Below, piece after piece: positions 30,159 through 38,477 of a stretch of 64,000 bases of DNA. The position numbers and the translations under genes were made by a program. Each line of letters opens with the position of its first letter. Within the stretch, counting starts at the first letter, position 1. The stretch is from JBGPEQ01 sp050180895 (lineage in GTDB: Bacteria; Pseudomonadota; Alphaproteobacteria; Dongiales; Dongiaceae): contig JBFXDS010000004.1 of assembly GCA_050180895.1 (NCBI GenBank), positions 124,001-188,000 on the forward strand. Direction: 5' to 3'. Below the pieces are notes generated by a model that saw nothing but the letters and a program-made list of their open reading frames with translations, was not told the origin of the DNA and did no database searches.

Positions 30159-30593
30159 CTTCTCCTCCAGCGTTCTGCTGCCGGGACGACCGAAGACAGA
30201 GGCGATCCATGGCACGCGATCGAGGGAATCGCTGTGATGCGGCTCACGCCCCGCCGCGGAGTCGGTCGGGACCAGCCGGCGGTGACCAGTACCTCGACTC
30301 GAGCCGTCAGCCTCCGACCAGAGGGACTGACCTGAATATTACAATGATATCAGTGTATTGGCGACGCAGAGCAAGCACCGCCTGCTGGGAAAGGCAGGTG
30401 AACTCCGACCGGACACGCGGTCGGCACTCGGCAGGAGCCGGAAAGCCGCGAGGACTGACACGCCTCCGGCCGCTTTGGCCGGCCGGCTTCTAGTCGAGGC
30501 CGGAGGAGCTTCAGCTCTGCCGTTGCTCCGCGAGCATCCGCCACGTTTTCGTCCGTCAGTGAGCCGCATGTTCAACCCTTTGGGAGAGCGCGG
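30159..30593. other. Intergenic region without a supported gene
   Basis: About 430 bases. It contains an AT-rich patch near 30325-30360 (GAATATTACAATGATATCAG) that may hold a promoter; nothing else was recognised. Confidence 0.45.
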
Positions 30594-30698
30594 ATGGGCA
30601 GATTGCTCGGTCGCCGGGTTCTCGAGGTCACCGGTGCCATCGCCGCCGCGGTCAAGATGACTCTCAAACAGCGGTCGGGCGGCCACCCCAGCGAGTGA
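30594..30698 (+). CDS. Small basic protein (34 aa) with its own terminator
   Basis: Frame starting GRLLGRRVLEVTGAIAAAVK and ending in a polar KQRSGGHPSE tail. GGGAG lies seven bases upstream of the ATG, and a hairpin with a T-run follows nine bases after the stop, which together suggest a real short transcript. The middle is amphipathic or weakly hydrophobic. No homologue recognised. Confidence 0.5.
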   Translation: MGRLLGRRVLEVTGAIAAAVKMTLKQRSGGHPSE

Positions 30699-30706
30699 CA
30701 CCCTGT

Positions 30707-30733
30707 CCCGCTATCATCCCAGCGGGGCTTTTT
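30707..30733 (+). terminator. Rho-independent terminator
   Basis: CCCGCT and AGCGGG pair across an eight-base loop, followed by GC then TTTTT. It closes the 34-aa gene and insulates the promoter immediately downstream. Confidence 0.7.
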
Positions 30734-30745
30734 CTCTCGTCGGAA

Positions 30746-30771
30746 GGAACTTAATTCGAGCGCGCCTCGTT
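30746..30771 (+). promoter_or_regulatory. EcfG-type general stress promoter
   Basis: GGAAC, a 17-base spacer, then CGTT: the consensus recognised by alphaproteobacterial EcfG sigma factors. It lies 42 bases before the receiver gene at 30813 and just after a terminator, the right place for a promoter. Confidence 0.6.
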
Positions 30772-30812
30772 GGTGCTGTTGCGCAAATGAGCTGCCGCGC
30801 CAGGAGGCGCCA

Positions 30813-31154
30813 ATGGGCAGCATCTTGGTCATCTATGGGGATGAAGCGGTCCGGCAAACCATCGGGAAAATTCTCGAACTGGATTCGCATTTCGTGGCGT
30901 TGGCCGCAGATGGCGAGCACGGCCTTCCTAAGCTGCGGCGGCAGAATTTCGATCTCGTTATTTGCGATGTGGAGGACAATTCGGTCTCCATGGCCCAGCT
31001 TCGTCAGCTCTGCGACGACAAACCGATGATCTCAATTCTGGAGAGCAGCGACATGGCAAGGGCGGGGTCCGAAACCATGCGAACCCTCGCCAAGCCATTC
31101 GAGGGCGCCGATCTGCTCATCCTTGTACGCACACTCATCAAGTCCGAGGCGTGA
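30813..31154 (+). CDS. Receiver-only response regulator-like protein, degenerate acidic pocket
   Basis: A 113-aa single receiver domain. The phospho-acceptor Asp is kept (LVICDVED near residue 52), as are a Ser at the Thr/Ser site (ISILESSD) and the Lys (LAKPF). The acidic pair after strand 1, normally DD, reads YG (ILVIYGDEAVRQ), so metal binding and normal phosphorylation are doubtful. AGGAGG precedes the start, and an EcfG-like promoter lies upstream, suggesting stress control. There is no output domain. Confidence 0.75.
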   Translation: MGSILVIYGDEAVRQTIGKILELDSHFVALAADGEHGLPKLRRQNFDLVICDVEDNSVSMAQLRQLCDDKPMISILESSDMARAGSETMRTLAKPFEGADLLILVRTLIKSEA

Positions 31155-31237
31155 GTTCGTTTTGCGCGCGTCACAGCGACCTGCGTCCGATAGTCCAAGT
31201 CGGACTGCCTGGCGCTTGGTTCTGCATGGGGTTGGCG

Positions 31238-32686
31238 CTAGCCAGCGAAGACGCGAGCCATTCTTCGACAGGTCTTCGACGCCATCAATCCGATTGCAAT
31301 CGCATAAGTGACAACGCCGACCGCAACCTGACAGGCAAGCCCCGCGACAGGAGTCAGGCTCGACAGCTGCGGCGACACAGTGAGGACCACGGCAGTCATC
31401 AATGCGGTCGCGCCCAACGGTGCCCATACACCCCCCATCAACCGGAACCACCGACGGGCGAATAGGCGATTCACCCACAGCATGAACATGGGGACCGACA
31501 GAAACGAGATTGCGACTATGGTGCCTGCAGTCGCGACCACGTCGATCTGCGCCGCCGCCAGCACCGCCGGCACACGTATTGCCGCGGACACCAGACTAAG
31601 TCGGAGCACGAGGTCTGCCCGCCCGAGAGCGTTGGTCGCTGCCATCAGGATATAGTTGGTGGGTCCGGCGAGCGCGGCGGCGCACAGAATCTGGAGCACG
31701 ATCGACATCGGTGCCCAACTCGGCTCCAGCAAGACCTCTATCAACCGGTCGCTCGTGACGGCAATTCCCATGAAGACCGGGAGGGCGATGAGATTGGAAA
31801 ACGTCAAAAAATCCCGCATCACCCGATCGAACGAGGAGCGATCGCTCTGGTGGGATGACAACACCGGAAACGCAACCCGCTGAAGAACACCTGATATGCC
31901 GTTGTTCAACGCGGCGACGAGCCGCTCCGCCATGGAGTAGAGCCCGAGGACCACCGGCCCGAGAAAGATTCCGATGATGATTCGAGGCGACTGCAGGCTG
32001 AGATAGGCGACGACATGCTGGGCGACGCGATGCTTGCCAAAGCCGGTGATGTCCCTGAACGCTCTGCGCGACAGCTTTAACCCGGGCAGCGACCGGCTGA
32101 CGGCGATCACCAGGAGCGCGCTCAGGATTCGGGAGACAAGAAAGAACGCGACCAGGCTATCGATGCCGTAGCCAAGCCTTGCCATGATCAGCGCGGTGGC
32201 AAAGCCGCTGCCATAGGCCAGGATGGATCGGATCGCAAGCTGGCGAAACATGAGTCTCCGCCGGATCATCGCGGTGTAGCACTCTGCTACGGCGATGCAG
32301 GGCAGTGCGGCAGCCATTGGCGGCAGAATGTCGGCGAGCTGAGGTTCGGAGAAGACCACGGCGATCGCGGGCGCTGTCGCCCAGAGCGCCGCCCCGCCCA
32401 GAACCCCAAGACCGAGCATGAGCCAGAAAGTCGTGTCGAAATGGGTGTCCTCCAGCTGCGGCCGCTGGATCAGCGCGTCGGAGAATCCTTGCTCGATGAA
32501 TGCAGCGACGAACAGGATCGTCACGAGTCCCATCGTCATCACGCCGACCGGACCCGGCCCCAGCATGTTGCCGACCAGAATGAACGTCAGGATCTGGCTT
32601 GTCTGCTGCGTCCAGAAGTCGGCCGCCGACCAAATCACTCCCTTTGATGCACGCGCAGCCGCAGGCTTCAGCTCGAGGTCGGACAT
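31238..32686 (-). CDS. Oligosaccharide flippase, Wzx/MviN-like family
   Basis: A 482-aa polytopic protein with about 12-14 predicted spans, beginning after a short cytoplasmic lead at GVIWSAADFWTQQTSQILTF. Order and spacing match PST/WzxC-type lipid-linked saccharide flippases, including the late pore region EPSWAPMSIVLQILCAAALA. Such proteins flip undecaprenyl-linked glycans across the inner membrane. GGAG lies just before the start at 32686. No glycosyltransferase gene is next to it in this window. Confidence 0.82.
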   Translation of the reverse strand: MSDLELKPAAARASKGVIWSAADFWTQQTSQILTFILVGNMLGPGPVGVMTMGLVTILFVAAFIEQGFSDALIQRPQLEDTHFDTTFWLMLGLGVLGGAALWATAPAIAVVFSEPQLADILPPMAAALPCIAVAECYTAMIRRRLMFRQLAIRSILAYGSGFATALIMARLGYGIDSLVAFFLVSRILSALLVIAVSRSLPGLKLSRRAFRDITGFGKHRVAQHVVAYLSLQSPRIIIGIFLGPVVLGLYSMAERLVAALNNGISGVLQRVAFPVLSSHQSDRSSFDRVMRDFLTFSNLIALPVFMGIAVTSDRLIEVLLEPSWAPMSIVLQILCAAALAGPTNYILMAATNALGRADLVLRLSLVSAAIRVPAVLAAAQIDVVATAGTIVAISFLSVPMFMLWVNRLFARRWFRLMGGVWAPLGATALMTAVVLTVSPQLSSLTPVAGLACQVAVGVVTYAIAIGLMASKTCRRMARVFAG

Positions 32687-33013
32687 CGTCACTCCGTTGA
32701 TGCGACGACCGACACTCGACAAACATCTCCGAAGCGCGAGCGAAGATGCGGCCGGCGAAGCAAGCGCGATCGTTTCCGGGTAGCAGACTATTGAACCACG
32801 AAGCGCTGCCTAACTTCAGCCGGCAAAATTGACGTGACGAATTTACACGACAACTTTTCCTGATGAGCACCGGTGCTTACATACAAAAAATTGATGCATC
32901 GCGTTTTTCTCGAATCTTTCATGCGTGTCGCGGAACGATTTGGGGTACACTTTGTTGAGGTTCTGTCGGTCCGAGGTCCGGCAGTCAGGACAGCATAAAA
33001 ACGAGGTGGGCGG
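32687..33013. other. Divergent intergenic region with possible promoters
   Basis: AT-rich stretch (32830-32960) between the flippase and the SxtJ-like gene. A GGAAC-N16-TGTT element at 32932-32956 is close to the EcfG consensus but has T for C in the -10 box. No gene seen. Confidence 0.5.
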
Positions 33014-33448
33014 ATGTCCGCGGGCAGCGAGCTGCACGAAAGCTTGCAGCGCGAGGAGGAGGTGGCCGGCCCGTCCGAGCGGAGCTTCGGACTGACGTTC
33101 GCTACCGTCTTTGCTCTCCTCGCCGGGCTGCTGCTGTGGCGCGGCAGCGGATGGTGGCTCGCAGCGATCGGCCTTGCCGCTGTCTTTCTCGCCGGCGCCG
33201 TCTGGGCGCCCGGACGCCTGCGCGGACTGAATCGGCTGTGGCTCCAGTTCGGCCTCGCCCTCCACGCGATCGTCAGCCCGTTGGTGATGGGCGGTCTGTT
33301 CTATCTGGTGATCACGCCGTTCGGCGTGGCGGCGCGGTTGTTGGGGAAGGACTTCCTGCATCTCCGCTTCGAGCCGCAGGCCGCGACCTACTGGATCGAG
33401 CGCCGGCCGCCCGGACCGGAGCCGAAGACCATGCGGAACCAGTTCTGA
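33014..33448 (+). CDS. SxtJ-like membrane protein
   Basis: A 144-aa protein with a soluble N-terminus and three to four membrane spans (TFATVFALLAGLLLW, LAAIGLAAVFLAGAVW, AIVSPLVMGGLFYLVI), ending in a basic tail with LGKDFLHLRFEPQA. This matches the SxtJ family found with NodU/CmcH-type carbamoyltransferases, whose role is not settled. The next two genes are the usual partners, which supports the call. Confidence 0.75.
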   Translation: MSAGSELHESLQREEEVAGPSERSFGLTFATVFALLAGLLLWRGSGWWLAAIGLAAVFLAGAVWAPGRLRGLNRLWLQFGLALHAIVSPLVMGGLFYLVITPFGVAARLLGKDFLHLRFEPQAATYWIERRPPGPEPKTMRNQF

Positions 33449-33452
33449 GGCG

Positions 33453-33608
33453 ATGATGACGTCAATCCTGAGCGAACTCTGGCGCTACATGGGTGCGCGG
33501 AAGAAATATTGGCTGCTGCCCGTGATGCTGATGCTGCTGATGTTCGGCGGCCTGCTCGTGCTGGCCAAGGGCTCGGCCGTGGCGCCGTTCATCTACACGG
33601 TCTTCTGA
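33453..33608 (+). CDS. DUF5989 small membrane protein
   Basis: A 51-aa protein: TSILSELWRYMGARKKYWLL, a basic patch, then one membrane helix (PVMLMLLMFGGLLVLAK) and a short SAVAPFIYTVF tail. This is the typical shape of DUF5989, a small protein almost always found between SxtJ and the carbamoyltransferase. It starts four bases after SxtJ ends and stops four bases before the next start. Confidence 0.78.
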   Translation: MMTSILSELWRYMGARKKYWLLPVMLMLLMFGGLLVLAKGSAVAPFIYTVF

Positions 33609-33612
33609 GGCC

Positions 33613-35448
33613 GTGCGCATCCTCGGGCTCTCGGCCTTCTACCACGACAGCGCCGTGGCGCTGATCGAGGACGGGCGTGTCGTCGCCGCAGCCCAGGAGG
33701 AGCGTTTCTCGCGCAAGAAGCACGACGCCCGCTTCCCGCGCCAGGCGTTGGAGTTCTGCCTGGCGGCCGGCGGCACCGGCTTGGATGGCATCGACTACGT
33801 CGCCTTCTACGACAAGCCGTTCCTGAAGTTCGAGCGCCTGCTCGAGACCTACCTGGCCTTCGCGCCGGAGGGCTTCCGCTCGTTCCGGATGGCAATGCCG
33901 CTGTGGCTCAAGGAGAAGCTGTTCCAGAAGCTGCTGCTGCGCGACGAGCTCGAGCGCCAGACGCCCGGCTTCGACTGGCAGAACCGGCTGCTGTTCGCGG
34001 AACATCATCTGAGCCACGCCGCCAGCGCCTTCTTCCCCTCGCCGTTCCAGGTGGCGGCGGTGCTGACCATGGATGGCGTCGGCGAGTGGGCGACGATGTC
34101 GACGGCGATCGGCAGCGACAACACGCTCGACATCGTACGCGAGATCCATTTCCCGCATTCGCTCGGCCTGCTCTACTCGGCCTTCACCTACTACACGGGC
34201 TTCAAGGTCAATTCGGGCGAGTACAAGCTGATGGGGCTGGCCCCCTACGGCGAGCCGAGATACGCCCAGCGCATCTTCGACCACCTGATCGACCTGAAGC
34301 CCGACGGCTCGTTCCGGCTGGACATGTCCTACTTCGACTATTGCACCGGACTGCGGATGACCAACGGCAAGTTCGACGCGCTGTTCGGCGGGCCGGCGCG
34401 CAGGCCCGAGGAGCGGCTGACCCAGCGCGAGATGGATATCGCGGCCTCGATCCAGGCGGTGCTCGAGGAGGCCGTCCTCCGCCTCACGCGCGCATTGCGC
34501 GACGAAACCGGGCAACGCAACCTCTGCCTCGCCGGCGGCGTCGCTCTCAACTGCGTGGCCAACGGCAAGGTGCTGCGCGACGGCCGGTTCGAGCGCATCT
34601 GGGTGCAGCCGGCGGCCGGGGATGCAGGCGGCGCGATCGGCGCAGCCCTCAATGTCTGGCATCAGTACCTGCAGCAGGAGCGGCCTCCCAGCAATGCCCT
34701 CGACGGCATGCGCGGCGCCTATCTCGGGCCGGTCTTCGGGCAGGAGGAGATCGAGCGGCGACTCGCCGCATCGGGGGCCCGCTTCACGACGCTCGCCGAT
34801 GACGAGACCGTCGCCGCGACGGCCCAGGCGCTTGCCGATCAGGCGGCGGTCGGTTGGTTCCAAGGCGAGATGGAGTTCGGCCCGCGCGCGTTGGGCAACC
34901 GCTCCATCCTGGCCGATGCGCGCTCGCCGGTGATGCAGAAGACGCTCAACCTCAAGGTCAAGTACCGGGAATCGTTCCGGCCGTTCGCGCCCGCCGTATT
35001 GAGCGAGGACGCCGCCGACTGGTTCGATCTGGAGAACGGCAGCCCCTACATGCTGATGGTCGCCGACGTCGTGGAGCGCCGGCGACGGAGGATGAGCGCC
35101 GAAGAGCGTGCCCTGTTCGGGATCGACAAGCTCAACGTGCCGCGCTCGGAGATTCCGGCCGTGACGCATGTCGACTACTCGGCGCGGATCCAGACGGTCC
35201 ACAAGGAGACCAATCCGCGCTTCCACAGCCTCATTTCGGCGTTCAAGGCGCTGACCGGCTGCCCCGTCCTGGTCAACACGAGCTTCAACGTGCGTGGCGA
35301 GCCGATCGTCTGCACGCCGGAGGATGCGTTCCGCTGCTTCATGGGCACCGAGCTCGACCTCCTCGTCGCCGGCAACTGCATGTTGCGCAAGGCGGACCAG
35401 GATCCGGCGCTGCGGCGCGACTACAAATCCGCCTTCGAACTCGATTGA
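33613..35448 (+). CDS. Carbamoyltransferase, NodU/CmcH/SxtI family
   Basis: A 611-aa enzyme. The N-terminal ASKHA-like domain starts ILGLSAFYHDSAVALIEDG and has the metal/carbamoyladenylate site EHHLSHAASAFF; later motifs are AGGVALNCVANG and the C-terminal domain FGPRALGNRSIL and SFNVRGEPIV. The family transfers a carbamoyl group from carbamoyl phosphate to hydroxyls of sugars or natural products. The GTG start at 33613 keeps the conserved N-terminus intact. The acceptor here is unknown; the flippase context suggests a surface glycan. Confidence 0.9.
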   Translation: MRILGLSAFYHDSAVALIEDGRVVAAAQEERFSRKKHDARFPRQALEFCLAAGGTGLDGIDYVAFYDKPFLKFERLLETYLAFAPEGFRSFRMAMPLWLKEKLFQKLLLRDELERQTPGFDWQNRLLFAEHHLSHAASAFFPSPFQVAAVLTMDGVGEWATMSTAIGSDNTLDIVREIHFPHSLGLLYSAFTYYTGFKVNSGEYKLMGLAPYGEPRYAQRIFDHLIDLKPDGSFRLDMSYFDYCTGLRMTNGKFDALFGGPARRPEERLTQREMDIAASIQAVLEEAVLRLTRALRDETGQRNLCLAGGVALNCVANGKVLRDGRFERIWVQPAAGDAGGAIGAALNVWHQYLQQERPPSNALDGMRGAYLGPVFGQEEIERRLAASGARFTTLADDETVAATAQALADQAAVGWFQGEMEFGPRALGNRSILADARSPVMQKTLNLKVKYRESFRPFAPAVLSEDAADWFDLENGSPYMLMVADVVERRRRRMSAEERALFGIDKLNVPRSEIPAVTHVDYSARIQTVHKETNPRFHSLISAFKALTGCPVLVNTSFNVRGEPIVCTPEDAFRCFMGTELDLLVAGNCMLRKADQDPALRRDYKSAFELD

Positions 35449-35475
35449 CCGGCGCGCGGCAGCCGAATCCGACAG

Positions 35476-36684
35476 ATGTCCCGCGGAAAAGCAGCGTGGC
35501 GCGGCGTCGCGGTCCTCGCGCTCCTCGCCGCGGCTCTCGGGCTCGTGCTGGCGACGAGCTCTCATGCCCGACAGTGGGCCCACGGCCAGGCGCGACACTG
35601 GTTCTTCCACCTGCTCTATCGTCCCGACACCCCTGAGCAACTGGGCGACGGGCGTCCGGCGACGGATATCGTCCTGCATTCCCCGATGGGACTCGCGCAA
35701 GACGCGGCCGGCAATGTGTATGTGACCGATCGGAGCCGCTTCTTCGGTGGCTACCTGTACCGCGGCCAAGTCGTCTGGAAGATCGGCCCCGACGGTCGGG
35801 CACGGATCATCGCGGGCACGGGATACAAAGGCGGGTCTCCGACCGGTATTCCCGCCCGCAACGCCGACCTGGGCACGCCGGAAGGGGTGGCCGTGGACCG
35901 CGGCGGCCTCGTCTACGTGGCCGACAGCAACAACAACGTCGTCCTCCGGATCGAGGCCGACGGGACTCTCGGCCGCTTTGCGGGGACCGGCGAACGCGGC
36001 GACGGCGGCGACGGCGGACCGGCGACGGAGGCTCGGCTCAACCAACCTTACGACGTGCGGTTCGATGCGGCCGGAAACCTCTATGTCGCGGACTATGGCA
36101 ACCACCGCATCCGCCGGATCGCGCCGGACGGCACGATCGCGACGGTCGCTGGCACCGGCGAACCGGGATATACCGGCGACGGCGGGCCGGCGACGATGGC
36201 GCGGCTCCGCGGGCCGTACGGCCTCATCGTAGGCGACGACGGCCGCCTCCTCATCGCCGACAGCCAAAACAACGTCGTACGGGCGGTGGACGCCGCCGGC
36301 GTCATTTCCACGATCGCCGGAACGGGCGAGCAGGGATTCTCCGGCGATGGTGGCCCGGCGCGATCCGCTCGCCTCAACTACCCGGAGTCGCTGGCCATCG
36401 ATGTCACGGGGCGCATCTATGTCGGCGACGAACACAACCACCGCGTGCGCGTGATCGAGCGCGACGGAACGATCGACGAGTTTCTCGGCACGGGAGCGCC
36501 TGCCGGCTGCGCGGAAGGCGTGCCGCGCACGGCATGTGAAGTCAATGTGCAGAATATGGTCATCCGTGCCGACGGCTCCATGCTCGCGACCGACCGCGGC
36601 AGTCGCCGGGTAGTCCGCATCGCCCCCGATGGCATGGTGACGACGTTTGCCGGAATTGGCGTCGATGACACTGCCGCGGAGTGA
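35476..36684 (+). CDS. Secreted NHL-repeat beta-propeller protein
   Basis: A 402-aa protein with an N-terminal membrane anchor or signal (VAVLALLAAALGLVLATSS) and six or so NHL blades. A motif G-T-G-x-x-G-x-x-G-D-G-G-P-A recurs about three times (for example AGTGEPGYTGDGGPATMARL), each followed by a YVAD-N-HR strand. Such propellers bind ligands or proteins and usually lack catalysis. It follows the carbamoyltransferase by 27 bases, so it likely acts in the same periplasmic process. Confidence 0.82.
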   Translation: MSRGKAAWRGVAVLALLAAALGLVLATSSHARQWAHGQARHWFFHLLYRPDTPEQLGDGRPATDIVLHSPMGLAQDAAGNVYVTDRSRFFGGYLYRGQVVWKIGPDGRARIIAGTGYKGGSPTGIPARNADLGTPEGVAVDRGGLVYVADSNNNVVLRIEADGTLGRFAGTGERGDGGDGGPATEARLNQPYDVRFDAAGNLYVADYGNHRIRRIAPDGTIATVAGTGEPGYTGDGGPATMARLRGPYGLIVGDDGRLLIADSQNNVVRAVDAAGVISTIAGTGEQGFSGDGGPARSARLNYPESLAIDVTGRIYVGDEHNHRVRVIERDGTIDEFLGTGAPAGCAEGVPRTACEVNVQNMVIRADGSMLATDRGSRRVVRIAPDGMVTTFAGIGVDDTAAE

Positions 36685-36760
36685 TCCAGCCGAAGCGGTT
36701 GCTCCGCTGGAGCGCCTCGTGATCATCACCTGAGCCCGGAACGGTCAGCGAGAGAATTCG

Positions 36761-37771
36761 ATGCTTGGACTGCTTGCCCGATCGACGATCGTTGCCCTCG
36801 TCCCGGTCGTCGCCTTCTTCGCAGGCAGCCGCTTCCTCAGCTTCCATCCCACGGTCGTCGAATCGCTTCCGTTCCTGAGGCCCGTGGTCGGCGGCGCCTA
36901 CTTCGGCCGCCTCGTCCCCATCCAGCTCAGGCCCGAATGTGCACACTACGACTCTCGGGTCAGCTACCTGCTGAAGCCTGGTGCTTGCCGGTTTGACGAG
37001 GTGCTCTTCGACACCGAGGTGTCGGCCAATTCTTTCGGGCTGCGTGACGATGAGGAATCGCTGATCGCTCCCGACGTCATCGTGGTCGGCGATTCCCACG
37101 CGATGGGGCATGGCGTGGCCGATGACGAGGCCTTTCCGGCCGTGCTCGAGCGGAAGCTCGGGCGCAAGGTGCTGAACGCGGCGATATCGTCGTTCGGCAC
37201 GGCGCGAGAGATGATCTTGCTGCGCAACCTCGATACGAGTGCCGCGCGTGTGATCGTGATCCAGTACTGCGACAACGATTTGCGCGAGAACCGGGCGCTT
37301 CGGCCGGACGGTACGCTTCCCATCCTGAGCGAGGGCGAGTATCGACGACTGGTCGACCGGGCCTCCGCGGGATATCGGGATTGGCTGATGCCCGGGTTCG
37401 GTGTGCTCGAGCGGGTGGTCGCGAAACTTGAGAAGATGGCTTCCGGCGGCGCGGAAACGTCAGGGGCGGAGAACCCGCATGCGCGGGCATTCCGCGACGC
37501 CGTCGCCCAGTCGGTCGACCTGCTGAGGGGTCGGACCGTGCTTGTCGTAGAACTGAATGGCGGCGGTCGGCCCCTGCCGGGCTTCCTCGATGCCGCGCGC
37601 CAGGACGTCGCGGATCTCGGCCTGGACATGACGTTCCTCGACATCGCTGCTGTTTTGCGGCCGGAGGATTTCCTGCCCGTGGATGGACATATGCGGCCGT
37701 CGGGACACGAAAAGGTCGCCGCGGCGCTGGCTGCCGCGCTGGCCGACAACCCTGGCAACCCGCAACCATAG
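36761..37771 (+). CDS. SGNH/GDSL-like hydrolase
   Basis: A 336-aa protein with an N-terminal membrane anchor and an SGNH fold: block I is VVGDSHAMGHGV near residue 108 (catalytic Ser), and the C-terminal block V is VDGHMRPSGHEKVA with the Asp-x-x-His pair. Such domains esterify or de-esterify glycans (O-acetyl groups) in cell-surface polymers. It closes a same-strand run of SxtJ, DUF5989, carbamoyltransferase and NHL genes. Confidence 0.8.
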   Translation: MLGLLARSTIVALVPVVAFFAGSRFLSFHPTVVESLPFLRPVVGGAYFGRLVPIQLRPECAHYDSRVSYLLKPGACRFDEVLFDTEVSANSFGLRDDEESLIAPDVIVVGDSHAMGHGVADDEAFPAVLERKLGRKVLNAAISSFGTAREMILLRNLDTSAARVIVIQYCDNDLRENRALRPDGTLPILSEGEYRRLVDRASAGYRDWLMPGFGVLERVVAKLEKMASGGAETSGAENPHARAFRDAVAQSVDLLRGRTVLVVELNGGGRPLPGFLDAARQDVADLGLDMTFLDIAAVLRPEDFLPVDGHMRPSGHEKVAAALAAALADNPGNPQP

Positions 37772-38130
37772 GGGTTTGCCGCCATGCGGTCGAAGGCCAT
37801 GCGGCGGCTGCCCAACCGCAGCAGCAGGCGCCGGCTCGCGTTTAGGTCTCTGAAAGATTGGGCGACCCCGGCAGGACTCGCCTAGCGCCGCCTTTCCAGC
37901 TTTGGGCGGATTTCCGCCACTCCGACCGCATCCTGATTCGTCCATGAAATTCAGCGCGATACCTTAGTATTCTGATGCCCAGCGTATTCTGATGCCCGCG
38001 CTGAGACTAGCATCATCATGCAAACTTCTGTCTCGGCTAGACGATTCCCTCTCTGCTCGGTGGCGCATCCGTAGGAAGTGCCTGCCTGTTCGCCTCGACG
38101 CACCTCCCATTTGGTAGGCCGCTTTCGTTC
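37772..38130. other. Intergenic region holding the left att-like repeat
   Basis: About 360 bases with no gene. It contains a 24-bp copy of the tRNA-Arg 3' end at 37855-37878 and a short tandem repeat, TATTCTGATGCCC twice with a 17-base period (37968-37997). Confidence 0.6.
37855..37878. repeat. att-like direct repeat, left copy (tRNA-Arg 3' end fragment)
   Basis: Includes the 18-base core GGCGACCCCGGCAGGACT, identical to the 3' end of the tRNA-Arg gene at 41369-41386; the 24-base match extends to AGATT(G/T) with one mismatch. The repeats are in the same orientation, 3.5 kb apart. Confidence 0.65.
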
Positions 38131-38131
38131 C
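38106..38131. repeat. 27-bp imperfect direct repeat, left copy
   Basis: CCCATTTGGTAGGCCGC and TTCGTTCC recur with few changes at 38388-38415. This copy touches the stop codon of the 67-aa gene, so the two copies bracket it. Confidence 0.6.
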
Positions 38132-38334
38132 TATGGGCTGCGACGGCCCACTATCAACTCCCGCAGCATGATCCGCGCGAGCGCTTCGGGCGCCGATGCC
38201 GCAGCCCCGAGCTGCGTAGCCTGGCTCTTGGTGCCGTAGCTCACGGTGATGAGATCGATCGCGGCATCGGTCGTGTATGTGCCTGTGTAGATCTGGCCGT
38301 CAATCTCGATCTCGATCGGCACCGGCTGTGGCAT
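38131..38334 (-). CDS. Small hypothetical protein (67 aa)
   Basis: A 67-aa protein starting PQPVPIEIEIDGQIYTGTYT, a beta-rich beginning, then SYGTKSQATQLGAAASAPEA and a helix with ARIMLRELIVGRR. GGAGGG lies about eight bases before the start at 38334. No family recognised. It is bracketed by imperfect direct repeats and sits just inside the left att-like repeat. Confidence 0.6.
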   Translation of the reverse strand: MPQPVPIEIEIDGQIYTGTYTTDAAIDLITVSYGTKSQATQLGAAASAPEALARIMLRELIVGRRSP

Positions 38335-38387
38335 GTCTCGGCCCTCCGTCTGGCACCAGCCTGTTCCGATCTTCGCCGCTCGTCTCC

Positions 38388-38415
38388 CCCCATTTGGTAG
38401 GGCCGCGTTCGTTCC
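38388..38415. repeat. 27-bp imperfect direct repeat, right copy
   Basis: Second copy of the CCCATTTGGTAGG...TTCGTTCC element, upstream of the 67-aa gene and between it and the DUF305 gene. Confidence 0.6.
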
Positions 38416-38477
38416 CAACTCACGGAACCCCCTTTGCCCGTCCGCGGTTGTGTGCCTGAAGCAGCGGGAGAGAAGCA

